64,000 nucleotides of DNA, taken from contig MPMP01000008.1 of the NCBI GenBank assembly GCA_002238565.1, positions 1 through 64,000 on the forward strand, given 5' to 3'. This stretch comes from Albidovulum sp. bin36 (GTDB lineage Bacteria > Pseudomonadota > Alphaproteobacteria > Rhodobacterales > Rhodobacteraceae). The first letter of the stretch is position 1. Each line of letters begins with the position of its first letter. Made by a program: the position numbers and the translations under genes. Below the pieces are notes generated by a model. The model did no database searches and was not told the origin of the DNA. It worked only from the letters and a program-made list of their open reading frames with translations. Positions 54,897-63,890 of this stretch are shown one piece after another.

Positions 54897-56414
54897 CTAT
54901 TCGCCTTTCGGAAATCGCTGGGCGTCGTCGATTTTGTTGAGATCCTTGTTGTTGCGCTGATACCGTTCGGAAGCGATTTGAAGCGGCTGGTAGTCCCACG
55001 GGTAATGCCCGCCAATTCGGAGAGCTTTGTTGACGGCGATGCGCCTAGCCTGGGATTCGCGTACTGCGCTGTCGAACGCGTCCAGGTCCCATCGGCTGGC
55101 GGCCAGAGACGAAAATCGTGCCAATTCCCTCGCGCAGTTCGGATCCTTTGCGAGATTTCGGGTTTCGCGCGGATCCGATTCCAGGTTGAATAGCTGGTTC
55201 GGATCAGTTTTGGAGCGGTTGAACTTCCAGCCCTCCGCGCGCACGGAGACCATGGGCGCCTTCGACGCTTCGGCGGCGTACTCCATCAATACCGGTCGCG
55301 CCTCGCTTCCCGAGCCGAGGCAGTCGGCTAAAAGGCTTTCGCCCTCCGTCCAGTGCGACACCTCCCCCATGTCGGCGCCGGCGATTTCCGCGAATGTCGG
55401 CGCAGCATCAATGGTGCTGACGGGCTTCTCCACTAGCCGCGAGTCCGCGGATGGCAGCGACATCATAAACGGAACCCGGCAGGATCCTTCGAAAAAGCTC
55501 ATTTTGAACCAAAGGCCTTTCTCGCCGATCATGTCGCCGTGGTCGGAGAGAAAAACGATGACGGTGTTTCGATCCTGGCGCGTGTCCTCGAGAATCGAAA
55601 GCAGATTGCCGATGATGTCGTCGATGTATGAGATGTTCGCGAAATACGCGCGCCTTGCGCGACGAACATCCTCTTCAGAATACTTATGGTTTTCTTCGTC
55701 GCACGCGGCCAGAATCCTTCGCGAATGATCGTCGAGTTCCGAATGCGGAATCGGCCCCTCGTCTGGATCCAGGTGTTCGCAGTCTTCGTACATATCCCAG
55801 AAACGTCGCCTCGCGACATACGGGTCGTGCGGGTGGGTGAAGCTAACGGTCAGGCACCACGGGCGCTCGTCGTGGCCGCGAGCAAGCTGGTACAGCTTCT
55901 GCGAAGCCATTGCAGCGACTTCATCGTCGTACTCGAGCTGGTTCGTAGTTTCCGCAATGCCCGCCGTGCTTACCGATCCAAGATTGTGGTACCACCAGTC
56001 GACTCTGGAATCGGGGTTTCTATAGTCGGGAGTCCACCCGAAATCCGCCGGGTAAATGTCCGTTGTCAGGCGTTCTTCAAAGCCGTGCAGCTGATCCGGA
56101 CCGACGAAATGCATCTTTCCCGATAGGCAGGTGTAATATCCCGCGCGACGCAAATGATGCGAGAATGTCGGCAGCTCGGATGAGAATTCCGCTGCATTGT
56201 CGTAAACTCGCGTGCGGCTGGGAAGCTGTCCCGTCATGAATGAAGCGCGAGCGGGCGCGCAAAGCGGCGACGGCGTGTACGCGTTGCTGAACCTTACCGA
56301 ACGCTCGGCCAGCCGCTTGAGGTGGGGCGCGTGCAGCCATTCCGCCGGACCGTCCGGAAAAAGCGTCCCGTTCAGCTGGTCCGTCATGAAAATGAGAAAA
56401 TTAGGCTTGCGCAT
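54897..56414 (-). CDS. betC: Choline-O-sulfatase
   Basis: A 505-aa sulfatase that releases choline and sulfate from choline-O-sulfate. The formylglycine signature is [15 protein letters not shown] with the modified Cys at about residue 54, followed by [34 protein letters not shown] and [13 protein letters not shown], which match BetC nearly word for word from memory. The metal-binding [13 protein letters not shown] is present. The ATG at 56414 has GAGGAG about 10 nt upstream and gives the normal length; the track start is 16 codons earlier. A formylglycine-generating enzyme is needed but not seen here. Confidence 0.94.
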   Translation of the reverse strand: MRKPNFLIFMTDQLNGTLFPDGPAEWLHAPHLKRLAERSVRFSNAYTPSPLCAPARASFMTGQLPSRTRVYDNAAEFSSELPTFSHHLRRAGYYTCLSGKMHFVGPDQLHGFEERLTTDIYPADFGWTPDYRNPDSRVDWWYHNLGSVSTAGIAETTNQLEYDDEVAAMASQKLYQLARGHDERPWCLTVSFTHPHDPYVARRRFWDMYEDCEHLDPDEGPIPHSELDDHSRRILAACDEENHKYSEEDVRRARRAYFANISYIDDIIGNLLSILEDTRQDRNTVIVFLSDHGDMIGEKGLWFKMSFFEGSCRVPFMMSLPSADSRLVEKPVSTIDAAPTFAEIAGADMGEVSHWTEGESLLADCLGSGSEARPVLMEYAAEASKAPMVSVRAEGWKFNRSKTDPNQLFNLESDPRETRNLAKDPNCARELARFSSLAASRWDLDAFDSAVRESQARRIAVNKALRIGGHYPWDYQPLQIASERYQRNNKDLNKIDDAQRFPKGE

Positions 56415-56682
56415 CTGGACGGTCTCCTCGCCCGCTTCGCTATTCGAAATGGCTTCTGCCATACAGCGGTACTAAACCGAAAAATGTTTTTTTGGAACGA
56501 GTCAATTCTTAGGATCGTCGACGATTCCGGTCTTTGGCTACTATTGCAGCATGTTTCGCCGACTGTTCCAAATCGGCGGGGTTCCAGGACGGCGTCCTGC
56601 ATCCGTATGTATCATAGTCCCGATTTTCAGCGCGGATTCCGCCCTATCCAACAATTTGCGAATATTCCGTTGATTTCAGGCC
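56415..56682. promoter_or_regulatory. betC upstream region with 12-bp palindrome
   Basis: AT-richer sequence around 56478-56500 is a likely betC promoter on the minus strand. The perfect 12-bp palindrome ATCGTCGACGAT at 56514-56525 lies about 100 nt upstream of the start. The right part adjoins the dead ATPase gene. Confidence 0.35.
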
Positions 56683-57336
56683 GTGGCGCATCCATCCGGG
56701 ACGCTCGTCGAGTGCTGGCAGCCCGTCCCCGAAGGTAGCCATGCGCCAATGCTTTTAACGAGGTTGGTCCTTTCGGGAAGTCCGGATTGGACGCCTCTCC
56801 GCGAAAACCTTGTTGAATTCGGTAGAATGTCTGGTTTGCTCTCGGACATAGAAGTCCAAAACTTTCGAGGTACGCCGGACGCCCGCCTTCAAATTCAAGT
56901 AAAGGCTCATTCGATGTCCTACTATTATATTATGGAGGTCGGCCATGGAGCAGGCCAGAGCCTGCCGATCTTGGCGGATGTTCCGACCAGAGCGAGAAAC
57001 GGAGACAAACGAGTGTTTCCGCTTTAGCAGACAGAGGTCCATTTGCACCCCCGCGGGCAGGCCGAACCGGCTAGCTTTCTTGTTAGCGCCGCTTCCAAAT
57101 GCAACACTCGATTCATGATCGAGACACATGGCGATTACATTGTAGACCGCGTTCGCATATTGGCGAAAAAGGGAAAAATTGATGCCAATGACGTTTCAAT
57201 TCTCTACTTCGAGCCAAAGGGCGAATCAGTCGCCTTGCACAATATTTCGGTAGACGAGTCCGGGATTCCAGTGAATCCCCCGGTTGGCTATCGAAGCTTT
57301 TTCGAGCGACAGACAGACGATTTTCTCGAATACTAG
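56683..57336 (+). pseudogene. AAA ATPase C-terminal fragment with an amber codon
   Basis: One continuous frame encodes PEGSHAPMLLTRLV, MSGLLSDIEV, QSLPILADV, then a TAG at 57025-57027 exactly where the family has Gln, then QTEVHLHPRGQAEPASFLVS, MIETHGDYIVDRVRI and DVSILYFEPKG to the end FFERQTDDFLEY. This is the C-terminal half of an AAA/OLD-like ATPase of the kind found in defence and plasmid loci. The Walker A half is absent upstream. A CAG to TAG change would explain the stop. It cannot be functional as it stands. Confidence 0.72.
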
Positions 57337-57360
57337 AGTTGTTTTTCGGAGAGTTTCCTG

Positions 57361-57523
57361 CATGCGCATAATCGCTGTCAAAGGGACGCTCGGCTCTTTT
57401 TTGGGCGGTCGACCCGATACAAATTCGCGGCCAATTCATGATTGGATCAACGATCGAGCTAGAAGGCTTGCCTATTCCTCCGGCGGACTATTCGAATTGG
57501 AGCTGTCTGCCGGCGGTTGTTAA
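57361..57523 (+). pseudogene. Small partner ORF after the dead ATPase
   Basis: An ATG 24 nt after the ATPase stop, with GGAGAG about 8 nt upstream, opens a 53-codon frame starting MRIIAVKGTLGSFLGG. The good ribosome site and spacing look like the second gene of a two-gene unit, but the frame ends early and I do not recognise the family. Confidence 0.4.
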
Positions 57524-57651
57524 AAAGCGCGGGATTCCGGCAACTCGATGCGGCAAGTCGAACACCGGACTCCCCGGCTATGTCCAGTGGCGGGAAGCGG
57601 CTTGCGCATGAAATCCGGTCCGCGTCCAATGCGTCGCGATTTGGCGCGAAA

Positions 57652-58962
57652 TCAAAACTCCTTTCGAGCCGCGGCATGCAGCAATCCGCGCCGGATAGCG
57701 ATGCCGATATCTAGGAATGGACGCGGCGGAAGGCGGCTGGCGCCGGGAATTCCCAGCTGCAGGCTCAAAAGGTCGCTTTCTTCTCCCTCCATCAAATCCG
57801 CCAGCAGGCGCCCCGAGGCGGCGGCGCGGGTCATGGGTGAAACGTCGCTTGTCAGCACCGCGTAGAGGCCGGGAGCGTACTCGCCGAAAATCGCGCCGTC
57901 ATTCCGGGTGAACGCCATGGTCCCGCCCCAGCTATAGGCGAAGCGGGTGTCCCTCAGGGCGGGCCAGCGGTTGAGCATGCCGCTGCGGTGCCGCTTGCTA
58001 ATCCGCTTGACCCTCGGCGCCGGGGTCGGCGCATTCGGGGAGAATTCGTACAGGTTGCGAAAAAAGAGTCGCTTGTCGTTGGTCAACCGTATCGTCGCGC
58101 CGTATTCCGAACTGGCCAGAAGCCCGAACGGTGCGTTCGACCCCAGTGCCTCGAGTTCGCCGTCCGAAAGCGGGTCCGTGAGGCTGGCGTAGGTCGCCAT
58201 CGCCACGTAGCGGCCCGAGGCAATTCCGAACTGCCGCAGGAAAACCCCTGCGGCCAGCACTACGCGGTCCGCCGTGATCCGTCCGGCCTCGGTCTCGACT
58301 TCGAAGGCGTCGCCCTTGGTTGTGAACTCGACGACCGGAGATTCCTCGAAAAGCGAAACGTTGGCGGGCAAGTGCCGGGCGAGGCCGCGCATTAGCGCCG
58401 CGGGGTTCACCAAGGCGCTTCCCGCCGCATAGAGCCCGCGCCTGTAGAATCTTGTGCCTATGCGGGCCTCCAGGACATCGCGGCTCATCCAATCGTGCTC
58501 CAGCCCAAGCTGTTCGAGCGTGTCGGCGATCTCGTCGATATGCTTTTCGCCATCGGGCCCGGCCGAGCCATAGATGCGCCCGAATTCGTGCCAGCCGCAG
58601 TCGATCTGGAATTCGCGCGCCATGCGCCGCAGATCGGACAGCCCGCCTTCCCACAGCTGCATATTGCGGCGCAGGATATCGGCGCTCTTGGGCGGTCCGT
58701 GCGAGTGAACGTTCAGCATGAAGCCCGCGTTGCGGCCCGAGGCGCCGAATCCCGCTCTTTCGGCTTCGATCAGAGCGATTTCGTCGCTAGGGCGGAGCCG
58801 GCCTAGCCGGTGCGCCACCGCAATCCCGCAAATTCCGGCTCCGACTATAGCCGTTTGCACGCGGCGCCTGCCTGTCAGGAGTTTGGCGGGCGGCGGCGGC
58901 GGTAGAGTTTTCCACCAGCCATTGCTGTCGTCATGGCGGGGAATAATGGACGGGCGTGGCAC
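57652..58962 (-). CDS. FAD-dependent amine/amino acid oxidase (DAO family)
   Basis: A 436-aa flavoprotein of the DAO superfamily. The FAD motif is TAIVGAGICGIAVAHRL (about residues 36-52), followed by FGASGRNAGFML and the late WGGTMAFTRNDGAIFGEYAPGLYAVLTSDVSPM typical of gamma-glutamylputrescine- and glycine/sarcosine-oxidase-like members. The track start at 59064 lies deep in the preceding gene; the GTG at 58962, 4 nt after that gene's stop, is likelier. It ends the proVWWX transcript, so its substrate is probably the imported amine, which is inference. Confidence 0.82.
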   Translation of the reverse strand: MPRPSIIPRHDDSNGWWKTLPPPPPAKLLTGRRRVQTAIVGAGICGIAVAHRLGRLRPSDEIALIEAERAGFGASGRNAGFMLNVHSHGPPKSADILRRNMQLWEGGLSDLRRMAREFQIDCGWHEFGRIYGSAGPDGEKHIDEIADTLEQLGLEHDWMSRDVLEARIGTRFYRRGLYAAGSALVNPAALMRGLARHLPANVSLFEESPVVEFTTKGDAFEVETEAGRITADRVVLAAGVFLRQFGIASGRYVAMATYASLTDPLSDGELEALGSNAPFGLLASSEYGATIRLTNDKRLFFRNLYEFSPNAPTPAPRVKRISKRHRSGMLNRWPALRDTRFAYSWGGTMAFTRNDGAIFGEYAPGLYAVLTSDVSPMTRAAASGRLLADLMEGEESDLLSLQLGIPGASRLPPRPFLDIGIAIRRGLLHAAARKEF

Positions 58963-58966
58963 AGGT

Positions 58967-59896
58967 TCAGTATCCGCGCTCCAAGTCGACGATGGGAGCG
59001 GGAGTGCCGCCGTCCATGCCAAGACGGATCTGCGCGGCAATGAATTCCGCGGCCGAGCGTTCATTCGTCGGCGCCGCCGAGTGGGGCGTTACCGAAACGG
59101 CGGGATGACGCCAGAAGGGGCTGTCCTTCGGCAGAGGTTCTTCTCGGAAGACATCGAGCGCGGCGGCTTCGATGCGGCCGCTGTCCAGCGCGGCCAGGAG
59201 GTCGGAGTCGTTTATGCTGGAGCCGCGGCCGCAATTGATGACGAAACTTCCTTCGGGCATCCGGTCGAATATCGAGGCGTTCAGGATGTTGGCCGTGGAT
59301 TCAGTCAGCGGAAGCAGGTTCACCAGGATATCCGCCCCGCTGACTACGGCGTCGAGCGCAGCGTCGCCCGCGAGGCAGCGGACGCCCTCGATCGACTTGG
59401 GAGTGCGCGCCCAGCCGGTGACCGGAAATTCCAGGTCGCGAAGCCGAATGCAGGCATCCTGCCCGGTCTGGCCGAGTCCGAGGATCGAGACGCGCCGCTC
59501 GGAATTCTCGGGATAGCGATGCCGCAGCCACTGATTAGCCGCCTGCTGGCGCGCGTAGCGGGCGTAGAACCGGTGGAAATGGAGAACCCAGTGTATGATA
59601 TGGCAAGACATATCCAGTACCAGATGCCGATCCTGAAGCCGAACGATGGGCACTTGGGACGGCCATTCCGGATCAAGCGTGATATGGGTAACTCCGGCGC
59701 CGATGGAGAAGATGTACTTTAGGTTCGGAAAGGCCTTCAGCCCCCCGGCGGGCGGCGCCCAGACGACGGCGAATTCGACATCGGCATGGTTTCCCGGCGC
59801 ATCGAAGGTGCGAATGTCGGTCCCGCATCCGGCGGCCTCGAATGCTCTGTGCCAATACTCGAGTATCGCGTCGCCCCAATGGAAAAGAATCGCCAT
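58967..59896 (-). CDS. GhrA-type 2-hydroxyacid dehydrogenase
   Basis: A 309-aa NAD(P)-dependent enzyme of the glyoxylate/hydroxypyruvate reductase A branch. It shows FSIGAGVTHI, the nucleotide motif ILGLGQTGQDACIRL, the Arg block INCGRGSSIND, the Glu in FREEPLP and the His block SVTPHSAAP. The start at 59896 has GGAGG about 8 nt upstream; the track start adds 20 unsupported codons. It lies between proX and the DAO oxidase. Glyoxylate from glycine or N-methylglycine oxidation would be a sensible substrate (inference). Confidence 0.88.
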   Translation of the reverse strand: MAILFHWGDAILEYWHRAFEAAGCGTDIRTFDAPGNHADVEFAVVWAPPAGGLKAFPNLKYIFSIGAGVTHITLDPEWPSQVPIVRLQDRHLVLDMSCHIIHWVLHFHRFYARYARQQAANQWLRHRYPENSERRVSILGLGQTGQDACIRLRDLEFPVTGWARTPKSIEGVRCLAGDAALDAVVSGADILVNLLPLTESTANILNASIFDRMPEGSFVINCGRGSSINDSDLLAALDSGRIEAAALDVFREEPLPKDSPFWRHPAVSVTPHSAAPTNERSAAEFIAAQIRLGMDGGTPAPIVDLERGY

Positions 59897-59966
59897 TTCG
59901 AGTGGCCTCCGATCGTCGAAAGTGAAGCGAGGCCCGCCCCGAAGGGCGAGCCGCAAGTCGTCGGGA

Positions 59967-60944
59967 TTATTCGCTGGCCATCGCCGCTGCGATCAATTCG
60001 TCCCAGTCGGCCTGGTTGTCCGCGATCCAGTCCTTGGCAATCTGCTCGAGCTGGTGCGGCTCTTTCTCGCCGTCGTTCATTCGCAGCATCATTGCGCTAA
60101 GGTCCGGAACCGAAATTCGCAAGCCGTTGAAAAACGCCATCGCCTTGGGATTGGCTTCCGCAAACTCCTTGTTGACCAGAACGTAGTTGTCGTTGACCCC
60201 GAAGCCCGGGTTGCGCCCGTCCGGCCATTCGGTATTGCTCCCCTGGTCGCCGGGCAGCGAGGAGAATGGCGCGTTCAGCCAAACTACGTCGCGCCCTTCC
60301 TGCAAGACGCCCATGATCCAGTTCGGCGCCCATGTCGTATAGAAGATCGGCTGGCCGGCCTTGTAGCGCTGGATCGTGTCGGCCATCAGGGCGAAGTATT
60401 CGCCCTTGTCATTGTTGATGTGGTCGCGCAGTTCGTAGGCGTCGAGATGGTGCTCGATCACTTTTTCGCAGCCCCAGCCTGGATTGCATCCGGTCAGGTT
60501 GGCCATGCCGTCGCCGTCGCTGTCGAAGAGCGCCTTGATCGCGTCGTCTTTCATTTGCTCCAGAGAGGTTATGCCGTGGGCCTCTGCAGTTTTGACGTCG
60601 ATGAAATAGCCCTGCATTGCGTTCGTATACATCGGACCGGCGCGCACCAGCGCGTCGTCGCCTCCGGAATTCGCGTAGAAGTCGTTATGCAGCGGTTTCC
60701 AATGCACGGCCGTGTAATGCGCGTCGCCCTGGCCGATGGACAGATGAATGGCCGGGTAGTTGCCGGTCAGCATCTCGCCGTTCTCGTAGCCAAGCGCGGC
60801 GAGGCCTTCCTCGATAACCTCGTAGATCAGCTGATGATCGGTACGCCCGGTGCTGATCGCGGTGATTTCGTCGGCGACGGCGGCGCTGGCCACTAGGCTG
60901 CCCGCCAGCGCGGCGATCCCCAATTTGATTTCAAATGTTTTCAT
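59967..60944 (-). CDS. proX: Glycine betaine-type substrate-binding protein, ProX family
   Basis: A 325-aa periplasmic binding protein of the OpuAC/ProX fold with an N-terminal signal peptide (LGIAALAGSLVASAAVA). The tryptophans that form the betaine-binding box in E. coli ProX appear conserved: AVHWKPLH, LTGCNPGWGCE and YTTWAPNW. GGAGG lies 6 nt before the ATG at 60944; the track ORF starts far upstream in the permease. It probably binds glycine betaine or a related quaternary amine. TMAO or a choline derivative is also possible, because ProX-like proteins for TMAO exist. Confidence 0.92.
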   Translation of the reverse strand: MKTFEIKLGIAALAGSLVASAAVADEITAISTGRTDHQLIYEVIEEGLAALGYENGEMLTGNYPAIHLSIGQGDAHYTAVHWKPLHNDFYANSGGDDALVRAGPMYTNAMQGYFIDVKTAEAHGITSLEQMKDDAIKALFDSDGDGMANLTGCNPGWGCEKVIEHHLDAYELRDHINNDKGEYFALMADTIQRYKAGQPIFYTTWAPNWIMGVLQEGRDVVWLNAPFSSLPGDQGSNTEWPDGRNPGFGVNDNYVLVNKEFAEANPKAMAFFNGLRISVPDLSAMMLRMNDGEKEPHQLEQIAKDWIADNQADWDELIAAAMASE

Positions 60945-60963
60945 TGCGTCCTCCTTGGTTGGA

Positions 60964-61905
60964 TTAGGATTTGAATCGGCCATGCGGCTTGAAGCTTGCG
61001 CGCAGCCATCCGATCGGGCCGTGTTCCCAGAGCCCGAGGTTACCGCGATCACGGCGGGTGAAACCGAAACCTTGTGTAACGCGGTCGAATACGATTGCCA
61101 GTAAAACAATTCCGAGGCCGCCGACCGAAGCGCGGGCGAGATCGAGCTGGCTGATTCCCACCAGTACCAGCCGCCCCAGCCCGGCAACCGATATCATCGA
61201 GGCGATAACGCTCATTGCCAGCGACAGCATTACGGTCTGGTTGATTCCCGCCATGATCACCGGGCGCGCCAATGGAAGCTCGATTGACCAGAGTCGCTTC
61301 ATAGGCGAGACGCCGAACGCATCCGCCGCCTCTACCAGGTCGGCGCGCACTTCGCGCAGGCCGAGATTGGTCAGCCGCACGAGAGGCGGGGTGGCGAAGA
61401 ATGCGGTGACAATGACGCCCGGCACGTTGCCGATGCCGAAAAGCAGGATAACCGGTACGAGGTAGGTAAAGGACGGGATCGTTTGCATGAAATCCAGTGC
61501 CGGGCGAACGATGCCCCAGACCCAGTTGACGCGAGAGCACAGGATGCCCAGCGGCAGGCCTACCAATGTCGATATGGAAACGGCGGTGACCAGCACCGCA
61601 AGGCTTGTCATCGCCGGATCCCACGCGCCAATGATGCCGATTGTCGCCATTGCGCAGAATACCAGGATCGCGGTCGCTCTGTTCACGATCTGCCAGGCGA
61701 ACGCGGTGAAGAAGACCAGGAGCAGCGTCTGCGGCGTGTTGCGCAGCCCGTCTTCGACAAGGTCCAGAGCCAGTTTTACAATCGCCTTGATCGCTTGGAA
61801 TACGCTGCGGTAGTTCGAAGTAAGCCAGCGCATCCAGTCATTGGCCCAGTCCGCCAGAGGCAAATTGATGGTCGCGAACGGATCGAGGACGGAAGGCCAG
61901 TCCAT
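60964..61905 (-). CDS. proW: Betaine-type ABC permease 2, ProW family
   Basis: A 313-aa inner-membrane permease with about six to seven hydrophobic spans. Family blocks are RPALDFMQTIPSFTYLVPVILLFGIGN and the coupling-loop segment LREVRADLVEAADAFGVSPMKRLWSIELPLA. It starts 3 nt after the first permease gene and is paralogous to it. Two distinct ProW proteins suggest a heterodimeric membrane part rather than the E. coli homodimer. Confidence 0.92.
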   Translation of the reverse strand: MDWPSVLDPFATINLPLADWANDWMRWLTSNYRSVFQAIKAIVKLALDLVEDGLRNTPQTLLLVFFTAFAWQIVNRATAILVFCAMATIGIIGAWDPAMTSLAVLVTAVSISTLVGLPLGILCSRVNWVWGIVRPALDFMQTIPSFTYLVPVILLFGIGNVPGVIVTAFFATPPLVRLTNLGLREVRADLVEAADAFGVSPMKRLWSIELPLARPVIMAGINQTVMLSLAMSVIASMISVAGLGRLVLVGISQLDLARASVGGLGIVLLAIVFDRVTQGFGFTRRDRGNLGLWEHGPIGWLRASFKPHGRFKS

Positions 61906-61908
61906 GGC

Positions 61909-62778
61909 TCAAGCCCCCATTCTGGTTCGCGAACGCGCGGCGCCCAGCGCTTGTACGTAGCGGTCAACGGTGATCGCGGTCAGCACGATGCCGAGGCCTC
62001 CCACGGTGGCGGACCCGAAATCGAGCCGGCCGATGCCCTCCAGCACAATCCTGCCCAGTCCCGCGACAGAGATCATTGATGCCACCACGGCCATGGACAG
62101 TGACAGCAAGACGGTCTGGTTCAACCCCGCGAGTATGGAGGGGCGCGCCAAAGGAAGCTGCGTGCCGAAAAGCGTTCGCGCTTCGCTGGCTCCGAAAGCG
62201 CGGGCGGCCTCGACAAGATCTTCGCGAACCTCGCGGATTCCTAGATTGGTCAATCGAATAAGCGGGGAGATGGCAAAAAAACAGGTTACGATCACGCCCG
62301 GCGTGTCGCCGATGCCAAAGAGCATTACGACCGGCACTAGATAGACGAAGCTAGGGATCGTCTGCATCAGATCTAGTACGGGGCGCAGAACTCGGAAAAA
62401 CCTGTCGCTTCGCGCGGCCAGTATGCCGATCGGCAAGCCGAAGACCACGCAGATTGTGACGGCGGCAATCACAATGGAGAGAGTCGTCATCGCATATTGC
62501 CAGGTGCCCATCAGACCGATTAGCGTCAGGCAAACGAGGCCCGTCAGCGCCAATCGCCACCCTTCCAGAATATAGCCGATAACCGCCATGGCGATGATCC
62601 CGACGAGCGGCGGGATCGCTTCGAGGCTGCCTTGCACGAATTCGAGAAAGCTCTGAACGGGCACTTTCGCGGCCAGCAGGGTGGAGCGGCTGTGGCCGAC
62701 GATCCATTCAAGCGCTCGTTCGGCCCAGACTCCGAACGGCACATTGAAGTGGTCGAAGGGATTGAGGAACTGGTCCAT
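61909..62778 (-). CDS. proW: Betaine-type ABC permease 1, ProW family
   Basis: A 289-aa permease paralogous to the following gene, with RPVLDLMQTIPSFVYLVPVVMLFGIGD and the coupling segment IREVREDLVEAARAFGASEARTLFGTQLPLARP. GGAGGTGA lies 6 nt before the ATG at 62778; the track start is 19 codons earlier, inside proV. It starts 4 nt after the proV stop. Confidence 0.92.
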   Translation of the reverse strand: MDQFLNPFDHFNVPFGVWAERALEWIVGHSRSTLLAAKVPVQSFLEFVQGSLEAIPPLVGIIAMAVIGYILEGWRLALTGLVCLTLIGLMGTWQYAMTTLSIVIAAVTICVVFGLPIGILAARSDRFFRVLRPVLDLMQTIPSFVYLVPVVMLFGIGDTPGVIVTCFFAISPLIRLTNLGIREVREDLVEAARAFGASEARTLFGTQLPLARPSILAGLNQTVLLSLSMAVVASMISVAGLGRIVLEGIGRLDFGSATVGGLGIVLTAITVDRYVQALGAARSRTRMGA

Positions 62779-62782
62779 CGCC

Positions 62783-63826
62783 TCACCTCCGCTCCAGGTC
62801 GCGTCCAACGGCAGCCAGGATCTCGGGCTGGCCAATCCGTCCGATCAGCCGATCGCCGTCCTTGACCGCCAAATGGTCGGCGCCGTTGGCGAGCTGCCTG
62901 ATGAGCACGGGCAGGGTCGCGTCCGGGCCGATGCCGGGGGCATCGGCGTCGACATTTCCGGCACTCGCGATTTCCGACGCGGAAAGGTATTTTAGCGTGG
63001 AGATGGAACCGACGAACCGCGCTACGTAATCGGTCTCGGGGCGCAGCACGATGGCCTCGGGCGAGCCGATCTGGTCGATGCGCCCGTCTTTCATCACCGC
63101 TATCCGGTGCCCTACGCGCATCGCCTCGTCGAGATCGTGGGTAATGAACAGCGTTGTCTTGTGCGCCTTCCTGGACAGCGCGAGGAATTCGTCCTGCAAG
63201 TCCCGGCGGATCAGCGGGTCAAGCGCGCTAAAGGGCTCGTCCATCAGCAGGATATCGGGATCGGCGGCAAGTGCGCGGGCGAGGCCAACCCTTTGCTGCA
63301 TGCCTCCTGACAATTCATCCGGATACCGGTGCCCCCAGCCGCGGAGCCCCACCTTCTCAAGCGCCTCCTCGGCGGCTTCGCGGCATTCCTTTTTTTCGGC
63401 TCCCTGCACTTCCAGCCCGAAGGCCACGTTGCCGGCGATCGTCTTATGCGGCCATAGCGCCATGTGCTGGAACACCATGCCGATCTTGCGGGCCCTCAGC
63501 GCGCGAAGTTCCTTGCGGGAAAGACTCATCACGTCCTGCCCGTCGACATGGACGGATCCTGCGGTGGGCTCGATCAACCGATTGACGTGCCTCAGGATCG
63601 TGGACTTGCCCGAGCCCGATAATCCCATGATACAAAAGATCTCGCCTTTTCGTACGCTGAAACTGGCGTCGGCCACCCCAATGACGCAGCCGAATTCCTT
63701 GAGCGCCTCGTCCTTGCTGACCTTGCCGCCGCGAGCCGCCGCGAGCACCTCGCTTGCGCGCTGGCCGAATATCTTCCAAAGATTGCGGCATTCGATTGAA
63801 CTCGCTTCGGGCGATCGATCGTCCAT
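62783..63826 (-). CDS. proV: Betaine-type ABC transporter ATPase, ProV family
   Basis: A 347-aa nucleotide-binding subunit. It has Walker A GLSGSGKST, signature LSGGMQQRVGLARAL and Walker B ILLMDEPFSALDPLIRRDLQ. The ProV-typical N-terminal stretch NLWKIFGQRASEVLAAARGG is present, and a C-terminal region of about 90 aa is probably a shortened regulatory (CBS-like) part. The ATG at 63826 fits the family start; the track ORF starts 35 codons earlier without support. It is first in the proV-proW-proW-proX operon, with an inverted repeat just upstream. Confidence 0.93.
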   Translation of the reverse strand: MDDRSPEASSIECRNLWKIFGQRASEVLAAARGGKVSKDEALKEFGCVIGVADASFSVRKGEIFCIMGLSGSGKSTILRHVNRLIEPTAGSVHVDGQDVMSLSRKELRALRARKIGMVFQHMALWPHKTIAGNVAFGLEVQGAEKKECREAAEEALEKVGLRGWGHRYPDELSGGMQQRVGLARALAADPDILLMDEPFSALDPLIRRDLQDEFLALSRKAHKTTLFITHDLDEAMRVGHRIAVMKDGRIDQIGSPEAIVLRPETDYVARFVGSISTLKYLSASEIASAGNVDADAPGIGPDATLPVLIRQLANGADHLAVKDGDRLIGRIGQPEILAAVGRDLERR

Positions 63827-63863
63827 TGGTGTTCTTCGCAGTTTCTTACGCGGGACAGTCTGG

Positions 63864-63890
63864 CACAATACAATGCCGGGCGGTATTGTG
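63864..63890. promoter_or_regulatory. Operator-like inverted repeat upstream of proV
   Basis: CACAATAC and GTATTGTG form a perfect 8-bp inverted repeat around an 11-nt GC-rich centre, ending 37 nt before the proV start. This is a plausible repressor or activator site for the transport operon. The remaining sequence to the window end (to 64000) shows no gene. Confidence 0.55.

Noticed and set aside
58963-59064. Tat-like signal (PRRSVLAWTAALPLP) at the start of the DAO ORF
   Set aside because: It overlaps the end of the preceding dehydrogenase gene out of frame; the resemblance is chance, and the GTG at 58962 fits the gene spacing.
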